Origin: Arthrobacter sp. YD4
GTDB lineage: Bacteria > Actinomycetota > Actinomycetes > Actinomycetales > Micrococcaceae
Direction of reading: 5' to 3'
DNA length: 64,000 bases
NCBI RefSeq assembly: GCF_030410515.1
Contig: NZ_JAUHHD010000002.1
Location: forward strand, 475,419 to 539,418
Shown here: positions 1 through 8,084 of the stretch, piece after piece
How the letters are laid out: each line of letters starts with the position of its first letter
How positions within the stretch are numbered: the stretch's first letter is position 1
Notes under the pieces: generated by a model
Database searches by the model: none
Told to the model about the DNA's origin: nothing
What the model saw: only the letters and a program-made list of their open reading frames with translations
Translations under genes and position numbers: made by a program

Positions 1-25
1 TCACGGCCCTGACAAAGGATTGACA

Positions 26-2080
26 GTGACCCAGCTCATCACTCCCGAACTGGTCGAGCTCGACCAGAATCTCGGCACTTCACCCGAGGACGTGATCCGG
101 CACCTGGCAGGCAAGGTTGCAGCCAACGGACGCGCCACCGAGGTCGAGGGCCTCTTCGCCGACGCCTTCGCCCGTGAGTCCAAGACCGCTACCGGCGTGC
201 CCGGCGGCATCGCCATCCCGCACTGCCGCTCGACGGCGGTCACGGAGGCCACGCTGACCATGGCCCGCCTCTCCAACCCGGTCAACTTCGGCGCCAAGGA
301 CGGCCCGGCGGACCTGATCTTCTTCATCGCAGCCCCGGAAGGCGCTGACCAGGAGCACCTGAAGCTGCTCTCCAAGCTCGCCCGGTCCCTGATCAAAAAG
401 GACTTCACCGCCGCCCTCCGCGCCGCGTCCAGCCAGGCCGAGGTCGTGGAACTGGTCGAGGGTGCCTTGGCCGACAAGCCCGCCGCCCACGCCGCAGCTC
501 CCGCCGAACCGGCAGCCGCAGCCACCGGCGCCGCTGCTGCCGGCACCGCCGGTGCTGCGCGTGCCAAGCGCCTCGTCGCCGTCACCGCCTGCCCCACCGG
601 CATCGCGCACACCTACATGGCCGCCGACTCCCTCGTCGCCGCGGCCAAGGAGGTCGGCGTCGACCTGCAGGTCGAGACGCAGGGTTCCTCGGGCGCCAAG
701 GCGCTGGACCCGGCCGTGATCGCCGCCGCCGACGCGGTGATCTTCGCGGTCGACGTCGACGTCCGCGGCAAGGAGCGCTTCGCCGGCAAGCCCGTCATCA
801 ACGCCCCGGTCAAGCGCGGCATCGACGAGCCGGACAAGATGGTCCAGGAGGCCCTCGCCGCCGCGGACAACCCCAACGCCCGCCGCGTCCCGCACTTCGG
901 CGCGGAGGAACAGGCCGAGCACGAGGCCGAGGAGCGCGGCGAGCACGTCGGCCAGAAGCTGAAGAAGGCCCTGCTCACCGGCGTCAGCTACATGATCCCG
1001 TTCGTCGCCGGCGGCGGCCTGCTGATCGCTCTCGGCTTCCTCATGGGCGGCTACCTGATCACGAAGTTCGCGGACAACATCGTCCTGCAGAACTCCCTCT
1101 TCAACCTGCCCACCCAGTACCCGGACAACGCCTGGGGCCCGCTCGGCGCCTACCTCGGTGCCGTCCTGTTCAAGATCGGCGCCCTCTCGCTGGGCTTCCT
1201 GGTCCCGGCGCTGGCCGGTTACATCGCTTACGCGATCGCCGACCGTCCGGGCATCGCCCCCGGCTTCGTCGCGGGCGCCGTCGCAGGCTTCATGGGCGCC
1301 GGCTTCCTCGGCGGCATCGTCGGCGGCCTGCTGGCCGGCTACATCGCCCTCGTCATCGGCCGCCTGCAGGTGGCCCGCTGGCTGCGCGGCCTGATGCCCG
1401 TGGTGATCATCCCGCTGGTGGCCTCGCTGGTGGCCTCCGGCCTGATGTTCGTCATCCTCGGCGGCCCGATCGTGGCCATCACCAACGGCCTGAACTCCTG
1501 GCTCTCCGGACTGACCGGCGCCGGCGCGATCGCCCTCGGCGTGATCCTCGGCCTGATGATGTGCTTCGACCTCGGCGGCCCGGTCAACAAGGTTGCCTAC
1601 TCGTTCGCCGTCGCCGGCCTCGGCGCCGCCTCGATCGACAACCAGGCCCCGTGGCAGATCATGGCCGCCGTGATGGCCTCCGGCATGGTTCCGCCGCTGG
1701 CCATGGCCCTGGCCTCGACCGTCCTGAACAAGAAGCTCTTCAGCCTGGCCGAGCAGGAAAACGGCAAGGCCGCCTGGCTGCTGGGTGCCTCGTTCATCTC
1801 CGAAGGCGCCATCCCGTTCGCCGCGGCCGACCCGCTGCGCGTCATCCCCGCAAGCATGCTCGGCGGCGCGGTGACCGGAGCCATCTCGATGGCGGCCGGC
1901 GTCGGATCCAAGGCCCCGCACGGTGGCCTCTTCGTCTTCTTCGCCATCGACAACTTCCTGATGTTCGTCGTTGCGATCGCCGTCGGCACCGTGGTTACCG
2001 CCCTGTCGGTGATCGCGCTGAAGCGCTGGGCAGTCAAGAAGACCGTTGATACGGTGGAACCGGTCCCCGTCACCGTCTGA
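26..2080 (+). CDS. fruA: PTS fructose transporter, fused EIIABC
   Basis: Imports fructose across the membrane and phosphorylates it to fructose 1-phosphate, taking phosphate from HPr. The order is an EIIA domain (about residues 1-150, phospho-His in AIPHCRS near residue 66), an Ala/Pro-rich linker, an EIIB domain (VTACPTGIAHTY, active Cys near 189) and an EIIC membrane domain (about 310-680, many hydrophobic segments). I chose GTG at 26 because AAAGGA at 14-19 lies 6 nt upstream; a TTG at 20 in the same frame abuts that Shine-Dalgarno. Length (684 aa) is normal for fused FruA. HPr follows 46 nt downstream, so the two are probably cotranscribed. The 1-phosphofructokinase gene usually found upstream would lie outside the window; in-phase stops at 10-12 or 21-23 could be its end. 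Confidence 0.95.
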   Translation: MTQLITPELVELDQNLGTSPEDVIRHLAGKVAANGRATEVEGLFADAFARESKTATGVPGGIAIPHCRSTAVTEATLTMARLSNPVNFGAKDGPADLIFFIAAPEGADQEHLKLLSKLARSLIKKDFTAALRAASSQAEVVELVEGALADKPAAHAAAPAEPAAAATGAAAAGTAGAARAKRLVAVTACPTGIAHTYMAADSLVAAAKEVGVDLQVETQGSSGAKALDPAVIAAADAVIFAVDVDVRGKERFAGKPVINAPVKRGIDEPDKMVQEALAAADNPNARRVPHFGAEEQAEHEAEERGEHVGQKLKKALLTGVSYMIPFVAGGGLLIALGFLMGGYLITKFADNIVLQNSLFNLPTQYPDNAWGPLGAYLGAVLFKIGALSLGFLVPALAGYIAYAIADRPGIAPGFVAGAVAGFMGAGFLGGIVGGLLAGYIALVIGRLQVARWLRGLMPVVIIPLVASLVASGLMFVILGGPIVAITNGLNSWLSGLTGAGAIALGVILGLMMCFDLGGPVNKVAYSFAVAGLGAASIDNQAPWQIMAAVMASGMVPPLAMALASTVLNKKLFSLAEQENGKAAWLLGASFISEGAIPFAAADPLRVIPASMLGGAVTGAISMAAGVGSKAPHGGLFVFFAIDNFLMFVVAIAVGTVVTALSVIALKRWAVKKTVDTVEPVPVTV

Positions 2081-2126
2081 GCCGGTTCACCACAGACCAT
2101 TCCACGCTGAAAATCTAGGAGCAACA

Positions 2127-2405
2127 ATGACCGAACGTAACGCCACCATCGCCAGCCGCGTGGGCCTGCACGCCCGCCCGGCCGCCATCTTCGCCGAGGC
2201 CGCGGGCGAGTTCGATCTGGACATCACCATCGCCCGGCTCGGCGAACCCGCGGACGAGGCCATGGACGCCGCCAGCATCCTCTCGCTGATGAGCCTGGGC
2301 GCCTCGCACGGCGAGGTTGTGGTGTTGCGTGCCGAGGGCGACGGCGCCGACGCCGCCCTCGACCGCCTGGTCCAGATCCTCGAAACGGACCACGACGCCG
2401 AGTAG
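2127..2405 (+). CDS. ptsH: HPr phosphocarrier protein
   Basis: Small cytosolic phosphocarrier of the sugar phosphotransferase system. It passes phosphate from enzyme I to EIIA domains such as that of the FruA encoded just upstream. The active-site block SRVGLHARPA places the phospho-histidine at His15, as in canonical HPr, and DAASILSLMSLGA (Ser50) corresponds to the regulatory-serine region. 92 aa is close to the usual 85-90. The ATG at 2127 has AGGAG at 2117-2121. A longer in-phase ORF begins upstream but overlaps fruA and lacks a ribosome site. A strong terminator follows, closing the fruA-ptsH unit. Confidence 0.95.
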   Translation: MTERNATIASRVGLHARPAAIFAEAAGEFDLDITIARLGEPADEAMDAASILSLMSLGASHGEVVVLRAEGDGADAALDRLVQILETDHDAE

Positions 2406-2419
2406 TCAGCGACGCCGAC

Positions 2420-2468
2420 AGGCCGCCGCTCCTTCCCCTCGCGGGACGGGGCGGCGGCCTTTCGCTTT
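2420..2468 (+). terminator. Rho-independent terminator of fruA-ptsH
   Basis: A 10-bp perfect inverted repeat (AGGCCGCCGC at 2420-2429, GCGGCGGCCT at 2451-2460) is followed by TTCGCTTT. It begins 15 nt after the ptsH stop codon. Confidence 0.85.
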
Positions 2469-2483
2469 AAGGCCCGGGCTTCC

Positions 2484-2511
2484 TTGGGATGCAAGGCGGC
2501 GGAGCTAGGCT
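2484..2511 (+). promoter_or_regulatory. Promoter of leaderless membrane-protein gene
   Basis: TTGGGA (2484-2489), 16-bp spacer, TAGGCT (2506-2511). The predicted start of transcription, 7 nt after the -10, is the A of the ATG at 2518, so the mRNA would be leaderless. The same TAnnnT-N6-ATG layout recurs across the window. Confidence 0.6.
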
Positions 2512-2517
2512 GGGGCC

Positions 2518-2823
2518 ATGACTTCGGGGGAATCTCATCCGGCCGGCTCGCGCTTTCGCTGGCAAGTGCTCCTAGTGCCGCTCCTTGGGATGGCAGCCAT
2601 CGCCGCCGGGATTGCCGCACTCCAAGCACCGCGCCGGAGTGCCGGCTGGTTTGCCTATGCCCCGCTGGCCGACCAGTCATTCTTCTCGGACGACTTCATC
2701 CTGATGGACGACCTGGCCCGTGCGGGTTACCTGCTGGTGGGGGCAGGACTTCTCACACTGGCTTTCTGGCTCGGCTTCCGGCTGGGACGACGCCGCGCAG
2801 GTCACCACGGTTCCCGGATGTAG
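2518..2823 (+). CDS. Small membrane protein of unknown function
   Basis: 101 aa, not recognised. Hydrophobic segments lie at about residues 17-35 (VLLVPLLGMAAIAAGIAAL) and 70-90 (LVGAGLLTLAFWLGFRLG), separated by a loop of about 35 polar/aromatic residues, giving two membrane spans. The C-terminus is basic (RLGRRRAG). The ATG at 2518 sits 6 nt after a -10-like TAGGCT and has no Shine-Dalgarno, so translation is probably leaderless. It is monocistronic: a terminator lies upstream, and the next gene has its own promoter. Confidence 0.6.
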   Translation: MTSGESHPAGSRFRWQVLLVPLLGMAAIAAGIAALQAPRRSAGWFAYAPLADQSFFSDDFILMDDLARAGYLLVGAGLLTLAFWLGFRLGRRRAGHHGSRM

Positions 2824-2838
2824 CGGCCCCACGGACGA

Positions 2839-2858
2839 TTCGTCAGCATGCTGACGAA
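2839..2858. promoter_or_regulatory. 20-bp perfect palindrome, candidate operator
   Basis: The half-site TTCGTCAGCA is followed directly by its exact reverse complement, with no spacer. It ends 4 bp before the -35 of the promoter at 2863-2891, a place typical of an activator or repressor site. The binding protein is unknown. Confidence 0.5.
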
Positions 2859-2862
2859 ATGC

Positions 2863-2891
2863 TTGTGTTCGCTTCCGCCCGTGGTTAGCGT
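2863..2891 (+). promoter_or_regulatory. Promoter for the Rho-N domain gene
   Basis: TTGTGT (2863-2868), 17-bp spacer, TAGCGT (2886-2891). The predicted 5' leader is about 76 nt, ending in the ribosome site AGGAGGGG (2961-2968). Confidence 0.5.
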
Positions 2892-2973
2892 GGGCAGGAA
2901 GGGCGCAGGGGGCCGGCCGGCTCCGGCACCGCACGGATTCAGGACGGTTCAGGACCGATCAGGAGGGGTAGGC

Positions 2974-3261
2974 ATGCCGACCAAGAAGGGCGCACCGCAA
3001 GGCTCCGAGAGCCCCAGCATCAAGGACCCCGAGATGTATGAGGCGCTGCTCGAGGACGGCGCCTCCAAGCAGAAGGCGGCACGGATCTCCAACGCCGCGG
3101 CCAAGCGCGGGCGCTCCAGCGTGGGCAGCAAGGGCGGCCACTCCGGCGACTACGAGGACTGGACGGTCCCGGAACTGAAGAAGCGCGCCAAGGAAATCGG
3201 GCTCACTGGCTACTCGGCCAAGAAGAAGAGCGAACTCATCTCCGCTCTGCGGAACTCCTAG
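2974..3261 (+). CDS. Small basic protein with Rho-N/SAP-like C-terminus
   Basis: 95 aa, Lys/Ser-rich. The N-terminal half (MPTKKG...SPSIKDPEMYEAL...KAARISNAAAKRGRSSVG) matches a widespread actinobacterial small-protein family (I recall it as DUF7218-like). The C-terminal ~35 residues (DWTVPELKKRAKEIGLTGYSAKKKSELISALRNS) form the helix-extended-helix typical of the N-terminal domain of Rho and of SAP-like nucleic-acid binding modules. A role in binding DNA or RNA is inferred; the function is unknown. ATG at 2974 follows AGGAGGGG at 2961-2968, so upstream in-phase codons are ignored. It is convergent with ku. Confidence 0.75.
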   Translation: MPTKKGAPQGSESPSIKDPEMYEALLEDGASKQKAARISNAAAKRGRSSVGSKGGHSGDYEDWTVPELKKRAKEIGLTGYSAKKKSELISALRNS

Positions 3262-3297
3262 ACTGTGTCGGCGCTGCCCCGGGCGGCCTCCCCCGGC

Positions 3298-4389
3298 TCA
3301 GGCGCCCTTCCGCGCCGCGGTCTTCGCGGTCCCGGACTTGGTGGCGGCCGTCTTGGTGGCTGCTGTCTTGGTGGCGGCTGTCTTGGTGGCGGCAGTTCTG
3401 GTCCCGGCAGACTTGGTGCTGCCGGACGCGCCTGTGCCGGACTTCGCGGCGCTCGTCTTTGCGGCCGCGGGTTTGGCGGCGCTGGATTTGGCGGTGCCGG
3501 ATTTGGCAGTACTCGCCTTGGCGGCGGCGGTCTTCGTCGTGCCCGACGTGGCGCCCCCGGACCCGCCGGACGCGCCCTCGGAGGCTCCGCCGTCGGACCC
3601 GCCGCCGCGCTTGCGTTCGATGCTCCGCTTCAGGGCGTCCATCAGGTCGATCACCTCGCCGGTGCCCGCCTCCGCCGCCGGAGCGCCGAAGGTCTCCTCC
3701 GTGTCCAGCGAGTCGCCCTGCTCGATCTTGGCGTCGATCAGCTGCCGCAGCTGGAGCTGGTAGTCATCGGTGAACTGCGCCGGATCGAAGTCGGCCGCCA
3801 TCGAATCGACCAGGGCAGCGGACATCTCCCGCTCCTGGGCGGAGATCCGGACGGTGGTCTCCAGGGCCGGGAAGTTGGCCTCGCGTACTTCGTCGGCCCA
3901 GAGCAGGCTCTGCAGGACCAGCACGTCGCCGCGGATCCGCAGGGTGCCCAGACGGGTCTTCTCCCGCAGCGCAAACTGGACCACCGCTACCCGGTCCGTG
4001 TCCTCGAGCGCCCGGCGCAGCAGCATGTACGCCTTCGGCGACTTGGCATCCGGCTCCAGGTAATAGCTCTTCTCGAACATCATCGGGTCCAGCTGGTCGG
4101 CAGGGACGAACTGCACCACCTCGATCTCGTGGCTGTTCTCCGCCGGAATGGACTTCAGTTCCTCGCGGCTGAGGATCACCGTCCGGCCATCGTCCTCGTA
4201 CGCCTTGTCGATGTCCTCATAGTCGATGACCTTGCTGCACACCTCGCAGCGGCGCTGGTAGCGGATCCTCCCGCCGTCGGCGTTGTGCACCTGGTGCAGG
4301 CTGATGTCGTGATCCTCGGTGGCGCTGTAGACCTTGACGGGGACGTTGACCAGGCCGAACGCTATCGCGCCTTTCCAGATGGCTCTCAT
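3298..4389 (-). CDS. ku: Ku homodimeric DNA end-binding protein
   Basis: Binds double-strand breaks as a ring-shaped homodimer and recruits LigD in bacterial non-homologous end joining. The Ku core spans about residues 1-255 (MRAIWKGAIAFGLVNVPVKVYSAT at the start; RYQRRCEVC; DKAYEDDGRTVILS; QSLLWADEVRE). After residue 260 there is a Gly/Ser linker and a tail of about 85 residues rich in Lys, Ala and Thr, including TAATK repeats. Such basic tails modulate DNA binding in other bacterial Ku proteins. At 363 aa it is longer than the usual 270-310 because of the tail. It is divergent from ligD with 40 bp between starts. The start may be leaderless: TTCACT lies 6 nt before the ATG. Confidence 0.96.
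   Translation of the reverse strand: MRAIWKGAIAFGLVNVPVKVYSATEDHDISLHQVHNADGGRIRYQRRCEVCSKVIDYEDIDKAYEDDGRTVILSREELKSIPAENSHEIEVVQFVPADQLDPMMFEKSYYLEPDAKSPKAYMLLRRALEDTDRVAVVQFALREKTRLGTLRIRGDVLVLQSLLWADEVREANFPALETTVRISAQEREMSAALVDSMAADFDPAQFTDDYQLQLRQLIDAKIEQGDSLDTEETFGAPAAEAGTGEVIDLMDALKRSIERKRGGGSDGGASEGASGGSGGATSGTTKTAAAKASTAKSGTAKSSAAKPAAAKTSAAKSGTGASGSTKSAGTRTAATKTAATKTAATKTAATKSGTAKTAARKGA
3337..3396. repeat. Four tandem 15-bp repeats in the ku tail
   Basis: Four consecutive 15-bp units close to CTTGGTGGCGGCTGT on the plus strand (3337-3351, 3352-3366, 3367-3381, 3382-3396). Read on the minus strand they encode the TAATK-type repeats of the basic Ku tail. The units keep frame, so copy-number change would lengthen or shorten the tail without a frameshift. 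Confidence 0.85.
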
Positions 4390-4429
4390 GGCTCAAGTGA
4401 ACACCAGACCGGCACGGAGGTGAAGCCCC

Positions 4430-6952
4430 GTGGCTGAGGGCAAGGAACGGGTCCGGGTGGACGGCCGGGAGCTGGTGCTGACCAATCTGGACAAGGTGAT
4501 GTACCCGGAGACCGGCACCACCAAGGCCGACGTGCTGGCGTACTACGCCGCCGTCGCACCCGTCCTGATCCCCGCCGCCGCGGACCGCCCGGCCACCCGC
4601 AAACGCTGGGTGCACGGCGTCGGCACCGCGGACGCGCCCGGGGAGATGTTCTTCCAGAAGAACCTGGACCATTCCACCCCCGGCTGGGTGCCGCGGGCGT
4701 CCATCACCCACAAGGACCGCACCGCCCAGTACCCCCTGGTCAACGATCCGGCCACCCTCACCTGGCTGGCCCAGATCGCCGCCTTGGAGATCCACGTGCC
4801 GCAATGGCGGGTGGCTTCCGGCGGCGATCCGCTGCCCCCGGACCGCTTGGTCCTTGACCTGGACCCGGGCGAGGGCGCGGGCCTGGCCGAATGCGTGGAA
4901 GTGGCCACCCTGGCCCGGGCCATCCTCCGGGACGTGGGCCTGGACCCCGTGCCCGTGACCAGCGGCAGCAAGGGCATCCACCTCTACGCCGCCCTAGACG
5001 GCACGCAGAGCTCGGACCAGATCGCCGACTTCGCCCACGAGCTGGCCCGGGCGCTCGAGGCGGACCACCCGGACCTGGCCGTGAGCGACATGAAGAAGAC
5101 CCTTCGCGCCGGCAAAGTCCTGGTCGACTGGAGCCAGAACAACGCGGCCAAGACCACGATCGTCCCGTACTCGCTGCGCGGCCGGCTCCAGCCCACCGTC
5201 GCCGCGCCCCGCACCTGGCGGGAGCTCGCGGCGCCGACGCTGCACCAGTTGGATTACCGCGAGGTGATGAAGCGGGTGGCCGCCGGCAAGGACCCGTTCG
5301 CCGTGATTTCCGGGAAGCACGACGGCGGCGCCAGTGCCGCTGCCCCGGGCGACGGCGGGGACACCGACCCGCGCCTGGAGAAGTACCGCACCAAGCGCGA
5401 CGCCGCCGCCACCCCGGAACCGTTCACCGCCGAGAGGCACCGCAACCGTGCCGCGGAAGAAACCCTCCGGGAGAGCTTCGTCATACAGGAACACCACGCC
5501 AGCCGGCTGCACTACGACTTCCGGCTGGAGCGCGACGGCGTGCTGGTCTCCTGGGCGCTGCCCAAGGGTGTGCCAGTTTCCAAGGCCAAGAACCACCTGG
5601 CGGTGCAGACCGAGGACCACCCGATGGATTATGCGGACTTCGAGGGGACCATCCCCAAGGGCCAGTACGGCGCCGGAACCGTCAGCATCTGGGACCGCGG
5701 AACGTACGAGTGCGAGAAGTGGATCGCCGGCAAGGAGGTCATCGCCACGCTCACCGGGCAGGACGGCGGCGGGCTGGGCGGCAGCCGGCGCTTCGCCCTC
5801 ATCCACACCGGCAAGGCCAAGGACCAGTGGCTGATCCACCTGATGGACGAGGCGAAGGAACACCACGAGGATTCGAATGACGGCGACGGACCCGGGCCGG
5901 ACGGTGGCGGGCAGGGAGAGGGTGACGACGAAGGCGGGGCGGGCGACGACCGCGACGGCGGCACGGCGGAGGCCGCAGCCCCGGATCCGGCCCAGCTCTC
6001 CCCCATGCTGGCCAGCCCGGGAACGCGCGGGGACCTGACCGACAGTGACTGGCAGTTCGAGCTCAAGTGGGACGGCGTCCGGGCCCTGGTGCTCGGCGAC
6101 GCGCAGCGGATCCGCTTGATCAGCCGCAACGGGATCGACATGTCCGCCAGCTACCCGGAGCTGACGGACCGGTCCTGCTGGCCACCGCAGGATTTCGCCG
6201 CCGACGGCGAGATCATCGCCGTCGGGCCGTCCGGGCGGCCCGATTTCGGGCTGTTGCAGGGCCGAATGAAGCTGACCAAGGCCGGCGACGTGGCCAAGGC
6301 GCAGGCCGCGACCCCGGTGCGGCTGATGCTGTTCGACCTGCTCACCGACGGCGGCGAGGACCTGCGCCGCCGCCCGCTGACCACCCGGCGGAAACGGCTG
6401 GATGCCTTCTTCGCTGCCGTATCCCGGGGCGACTGCCCGGTGCAGCTCTCCGAGGTGATCGACGCCGACGTCGGGCATCTGCTCGAGAGCGCGCAGGAAC
6501 TGGGCCTCGAGGGCATCATGGCCAAGCGCACGGGCGGCCGCTACGTCGGCCAGCGCAGCCGGTCCTGGCTGAAGCTGAAATTCGAGCGGACCCAGGAGGT
6601 GGTGGTGGGCGGCTGGCGGCCGGGCAACGGGGGCCGGAGCGACACCGTCGGGTCCCTCCTGGTGGGCATCCCCGACGGTTCGGGACTCCGCTACGTCGGC
6701 CGCGTGGGAAGCGGCTTCAGCACCCGCGAGCTCGCCGAGATGCGCCGGACCCTTGACGCGATCCCGCGCAAGACGCCACCCTTCGACGAGGTGCCCGCCG
6801 CGGACGCCGCCGACGCGCGCTGGGTCTCGGCCAAGCTCGTGGGCGAGGTGACGTTCGGCGAGTGGACGGGCGCCGGGAAGCTCCGCCACCCCGTCTGGCG
6901 CGGCTGGCGGCTGGACAAAACCCCGGCCGACGTCGTCGTCGAATCCGGCTGA
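4430..6952 (+). CDS. ligD: Multifunctional NHEJ DNA ligase LigD
   Basis: Processes and seals double-strand breaks with Ku. Domain order is polymerase-phosphoesterase-ligase, the mycobacterial order. The polymerase/primase domain covers about residues 1-300 (metal-binding DLDPG at 143-147). The 3'-phosphoesterase covers about 340-460 (FVIQEHHASRLHYDFRLE, EDHPMDYADFEGTIPKGQYG). After an acidic Gly/Asp linker comes the ATP-dependent ligase (about 525-835) with nucleotidyl Lys546 in ELKWDGVR and motif EGIMAKR. The GTG start has a perfect GGAGGTGA (4416-4423) 6 nt upstream. 840 aa is within the family range. Divergent from ku. Confidence 0.96.
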   Translation: MAEGKERVRVDGRELVLTNLDKVMYPETGTTKADVLAYYAAVAPVLIPAAADRPATRKRWVHGVGTADAPGEMFFQKNLDHSTPGWVPRASITHKDRTAQYPLVNDPATLTWLAQIAALEIHVPQWRVASGGDPLPPDRLVLDLDPGEGAGLAECVEVATLARAILRDVGLDPVPVTSGSKGIHLYAALDGTQSSDQIADFAHELARALEADHPDLAVSDMKKTLRAGKVLVDWSQNNAAKTTIVPYSLRGRLQPTVAAPRTWRELAAPTLHQLDYREVMKRVAAGKDPFAVISGKHDGGASAAAPGDGGDTDPRLEKYRTKRDAAATPEPFTAERHRNRAAEETLRESFVIQEHHASRLHYDFRLERDGVLVSWALPKGVPVSKAKNHLAVQTEDHPMDYADFEGTIPKGQYGAGTVSIWDRGTYECEKWIAGKEVIATLTGQDGGGLGGSRRFALIHTGKAKDQWLIHLMDEAKEHHEDSNDGDGPGPDGGGQGEGDDEGGAGDDRDGGTAEAAAPDPAQLSPMLASPGTRGDLTDSDWQFELKWDGVRALVLGDAQRIRLISRNGIDMSASYPELTDRSCWPPQDFAADGEIIAVGPSGRPDFGLLQGRMKLTKAGDVAKAQAATPVRLMLFDLLTDGGEDLRRRPLTTRRKRLDAFFAAVSRGDCPVQLSEVIDADVGHLLESAQELGLEGIMAKRTGGRYVGQRSRSWLKLKFERTQEVVVGGWRPGNGGRSDTVGSLLVGIPDGSGLRYVGRVGSGFSTRELAEMRRTLDAIPRKTPPFDEVPAADAADARWVSAKLVGEVTFGEWTGAGKLRHPVWRGWRLDKTPADVVVESG

Positions 6953-6998
6953 CGGCGGGCCCGGACAATCCGACGGCGGCCACCGTCTGAAACCCGGC

Positions 6999-7256
6999 CT
7001 AGTCGTGGTGAGGGATCTGCGGCCGGCTTTGGCGGTGCATGGCGGCGTCGGCCACCTGCTGGCCCTGCTGTGAGTGGACGGAGTCGCGGTCCCTGGGGTG
7101 GTGGTGCTTGCCGCTGCCGTCCGGCCACGGGTGGCCGTCCGCCGGCGACGGCGGGGCCGGCCGCTTGATCTCCGGGCCGGGGACCTTGTCCATGGACTCG
7201 GTGAGGTGTTGGGCGACCTCCGGCTCAAGCTGCTCTTTCGAGTGATGATCCGCCAT
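6999..7256 (-). CDS. Small hydrophilic protein of unknown function
   Basis: 85 aa, not recognised: MADHHSKEQLEPEVAQHL, then Pro-, His- and Gln-rich sequence ending in QIPHHD. No membrane segment, cysteine or known motif; it looks largely disordered. The ATG at 7256 is preferred over an upstream in-phase ATG because the purine-rich AAAGGAAGAG lies just before it on the minus strand. It is convergent with ligD. Coding status rests on the ribosome site and a plausible composition. Confidence 0.5.
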   Translation of the reverse strand: MADHHSKEQLEPEVAQHLTESMDKVPGPEIKRPAPPSPADGHPWPDGSGKHHHPRDRDSVHSQQGQQVADAAMHRQSRPQIPHHD

Positions 7257-7323
7257 GACTCTTCCTTTCCGCGATGAAATGAAGCGTCCCACCATGGTAG
7301 GTCTGCCGCCGTCGCCATGTCTC

Positions 7324-7329
7324 TAGGCT
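7324..7329 (+). promoter_or_regulatory. -10 element, leaderless start
   Basis: TAGGCT exactly 6 nt before the ATG at 7336. The -35 region (near 7302) is weak. Confidence 0.5.
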
Positions 7330-7335
7330 GGGGGC

Positions 7336-7827
7336 ATGGAATACCACCTGCGGCAGGCCACGCCCGCCGATGCCGAAGCCCTGGTCGAGATGCACACGCT
7401 GGCCCATGAGGAGTGCTACTCCCACGTCCTCCCGGCGGAGTTCTTCGCCGCCCGCCGCGCCTCCTTGCCGGAGCGGACGGAGAATCGGCGGCCCTCCCTG
7501 GTGGGCCCGTCCGCGCCGGTGATCGCCCTCGACGACGGCGGCCGGATCGTCGGGTTCGCCCACGGCGGCCCGGGACGGGACGGGGACCGGCCGGACCAAC
7601 AGGAGCTCTACGCGATCTACACGCTGCGGGCCGCCTACGGTTCCGGGCTCGGCGCGGCCCTGCTGCACGCCGCCGTCGGCCCCGGCCCGGCCTACCTGTG
7701 GGTCCTCGAAGACAACCCCCGCGCGCGGGCCTTCTACGCCCGGCACGGCTTCACGCCCGACGGCACCCGGAAACTGCTCCCCAAGGACTGGTTCGAGCTC
7801 CCCGAAATCAGGCTGGAACGGCGCTAA
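7336..7827 (+). CDS. GNAT family N-acetyltransferase
   Basis: 163 aa acetyl-CoA-dependent acetyltransferase; the substrate cannot be told from sequence. The GNAT fold is visible: an N-terminal strand/helix MEYHLRQATPADAEALVEMH, strand RIVGFAHGG, then LYAIYTLRAAYGSGLGAALLHAA, a slightly degenerate Q/RxxGxG/A acetyl-CoA loop, and the C-terminal YLWVLEDNPRARAFYARHGFTPDG typical of RimI-type enzymes. It probably starts leaderless. Confidence 0.85.
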   Translation: MEYHLRQATPADAEALVEMHTLAHEECYSHVLPAEFFAARRASLPERTENRRPSLVGPSAPVIALDDGGRIVGFAHGGPGRDGDRPDQQELYAIYTLRAAYGSGLGAALLHAAVGPGPAYLWVLEDNPRARAFYARHGFTPDGTRKLLPKDWFELPEIRLERR

Positions 7828-8012
7828 AACGCCCGGAATCCGGGACTTCAGAGCGGTTGCGGCCCAATTGTTACCAAACTAATAAGCTCACTGCTTACTT
7901 CCCAGTGATGACGCGGAATATGCGGTCACGGCTCCGCGCCCGCCCCGGTCGTCCGGCTGCCGAAAAAGGGGCATCCTACGGCACAAAAATCGGAATGACT
8001 ACGGAAATCCCG

Positions 8013-8018
8013 TAAAAT
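8013..8018 (+). promoter_or_regulatory. Candidate -10 of the MHS transporter gene
   Basis: TAAAAT in a 257-bp gene-free stretch (7828-8084). The -35 is not clear. This would give a leader of about 60 nt with AGGAG at 8072-8076. Confidence 0.35.
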
Positions 8019-8084
8019 TGAGAGCCTGCCCAGAGCGGGGCAGCTAGAAGTCGCAAGCAAATGACCTCCACAGGAGCCTCCCAA

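Noticed and set aside
1..25. 3' end of an upstream gene (fruK expected)
   Set aside because: In-phase stops exist at 10-12 and 21-23, but fewer than eight codons are visible, so neither frame nor identity can be supported.
80..1921. 613-aa ORF antisense to fruA
   Set aside because: It mirrors fruA, is rich in Gly/Asp/His/Arg as shadow frames of GC-rich genes are, has no recognisable domain, and fruA is certain.
4994..7318. 774-aa ORF antisense to ligD and the small hydrophilic gene
   Set aside because: Shadow of ligD with typical antisense composition; no domain or ribosome site.
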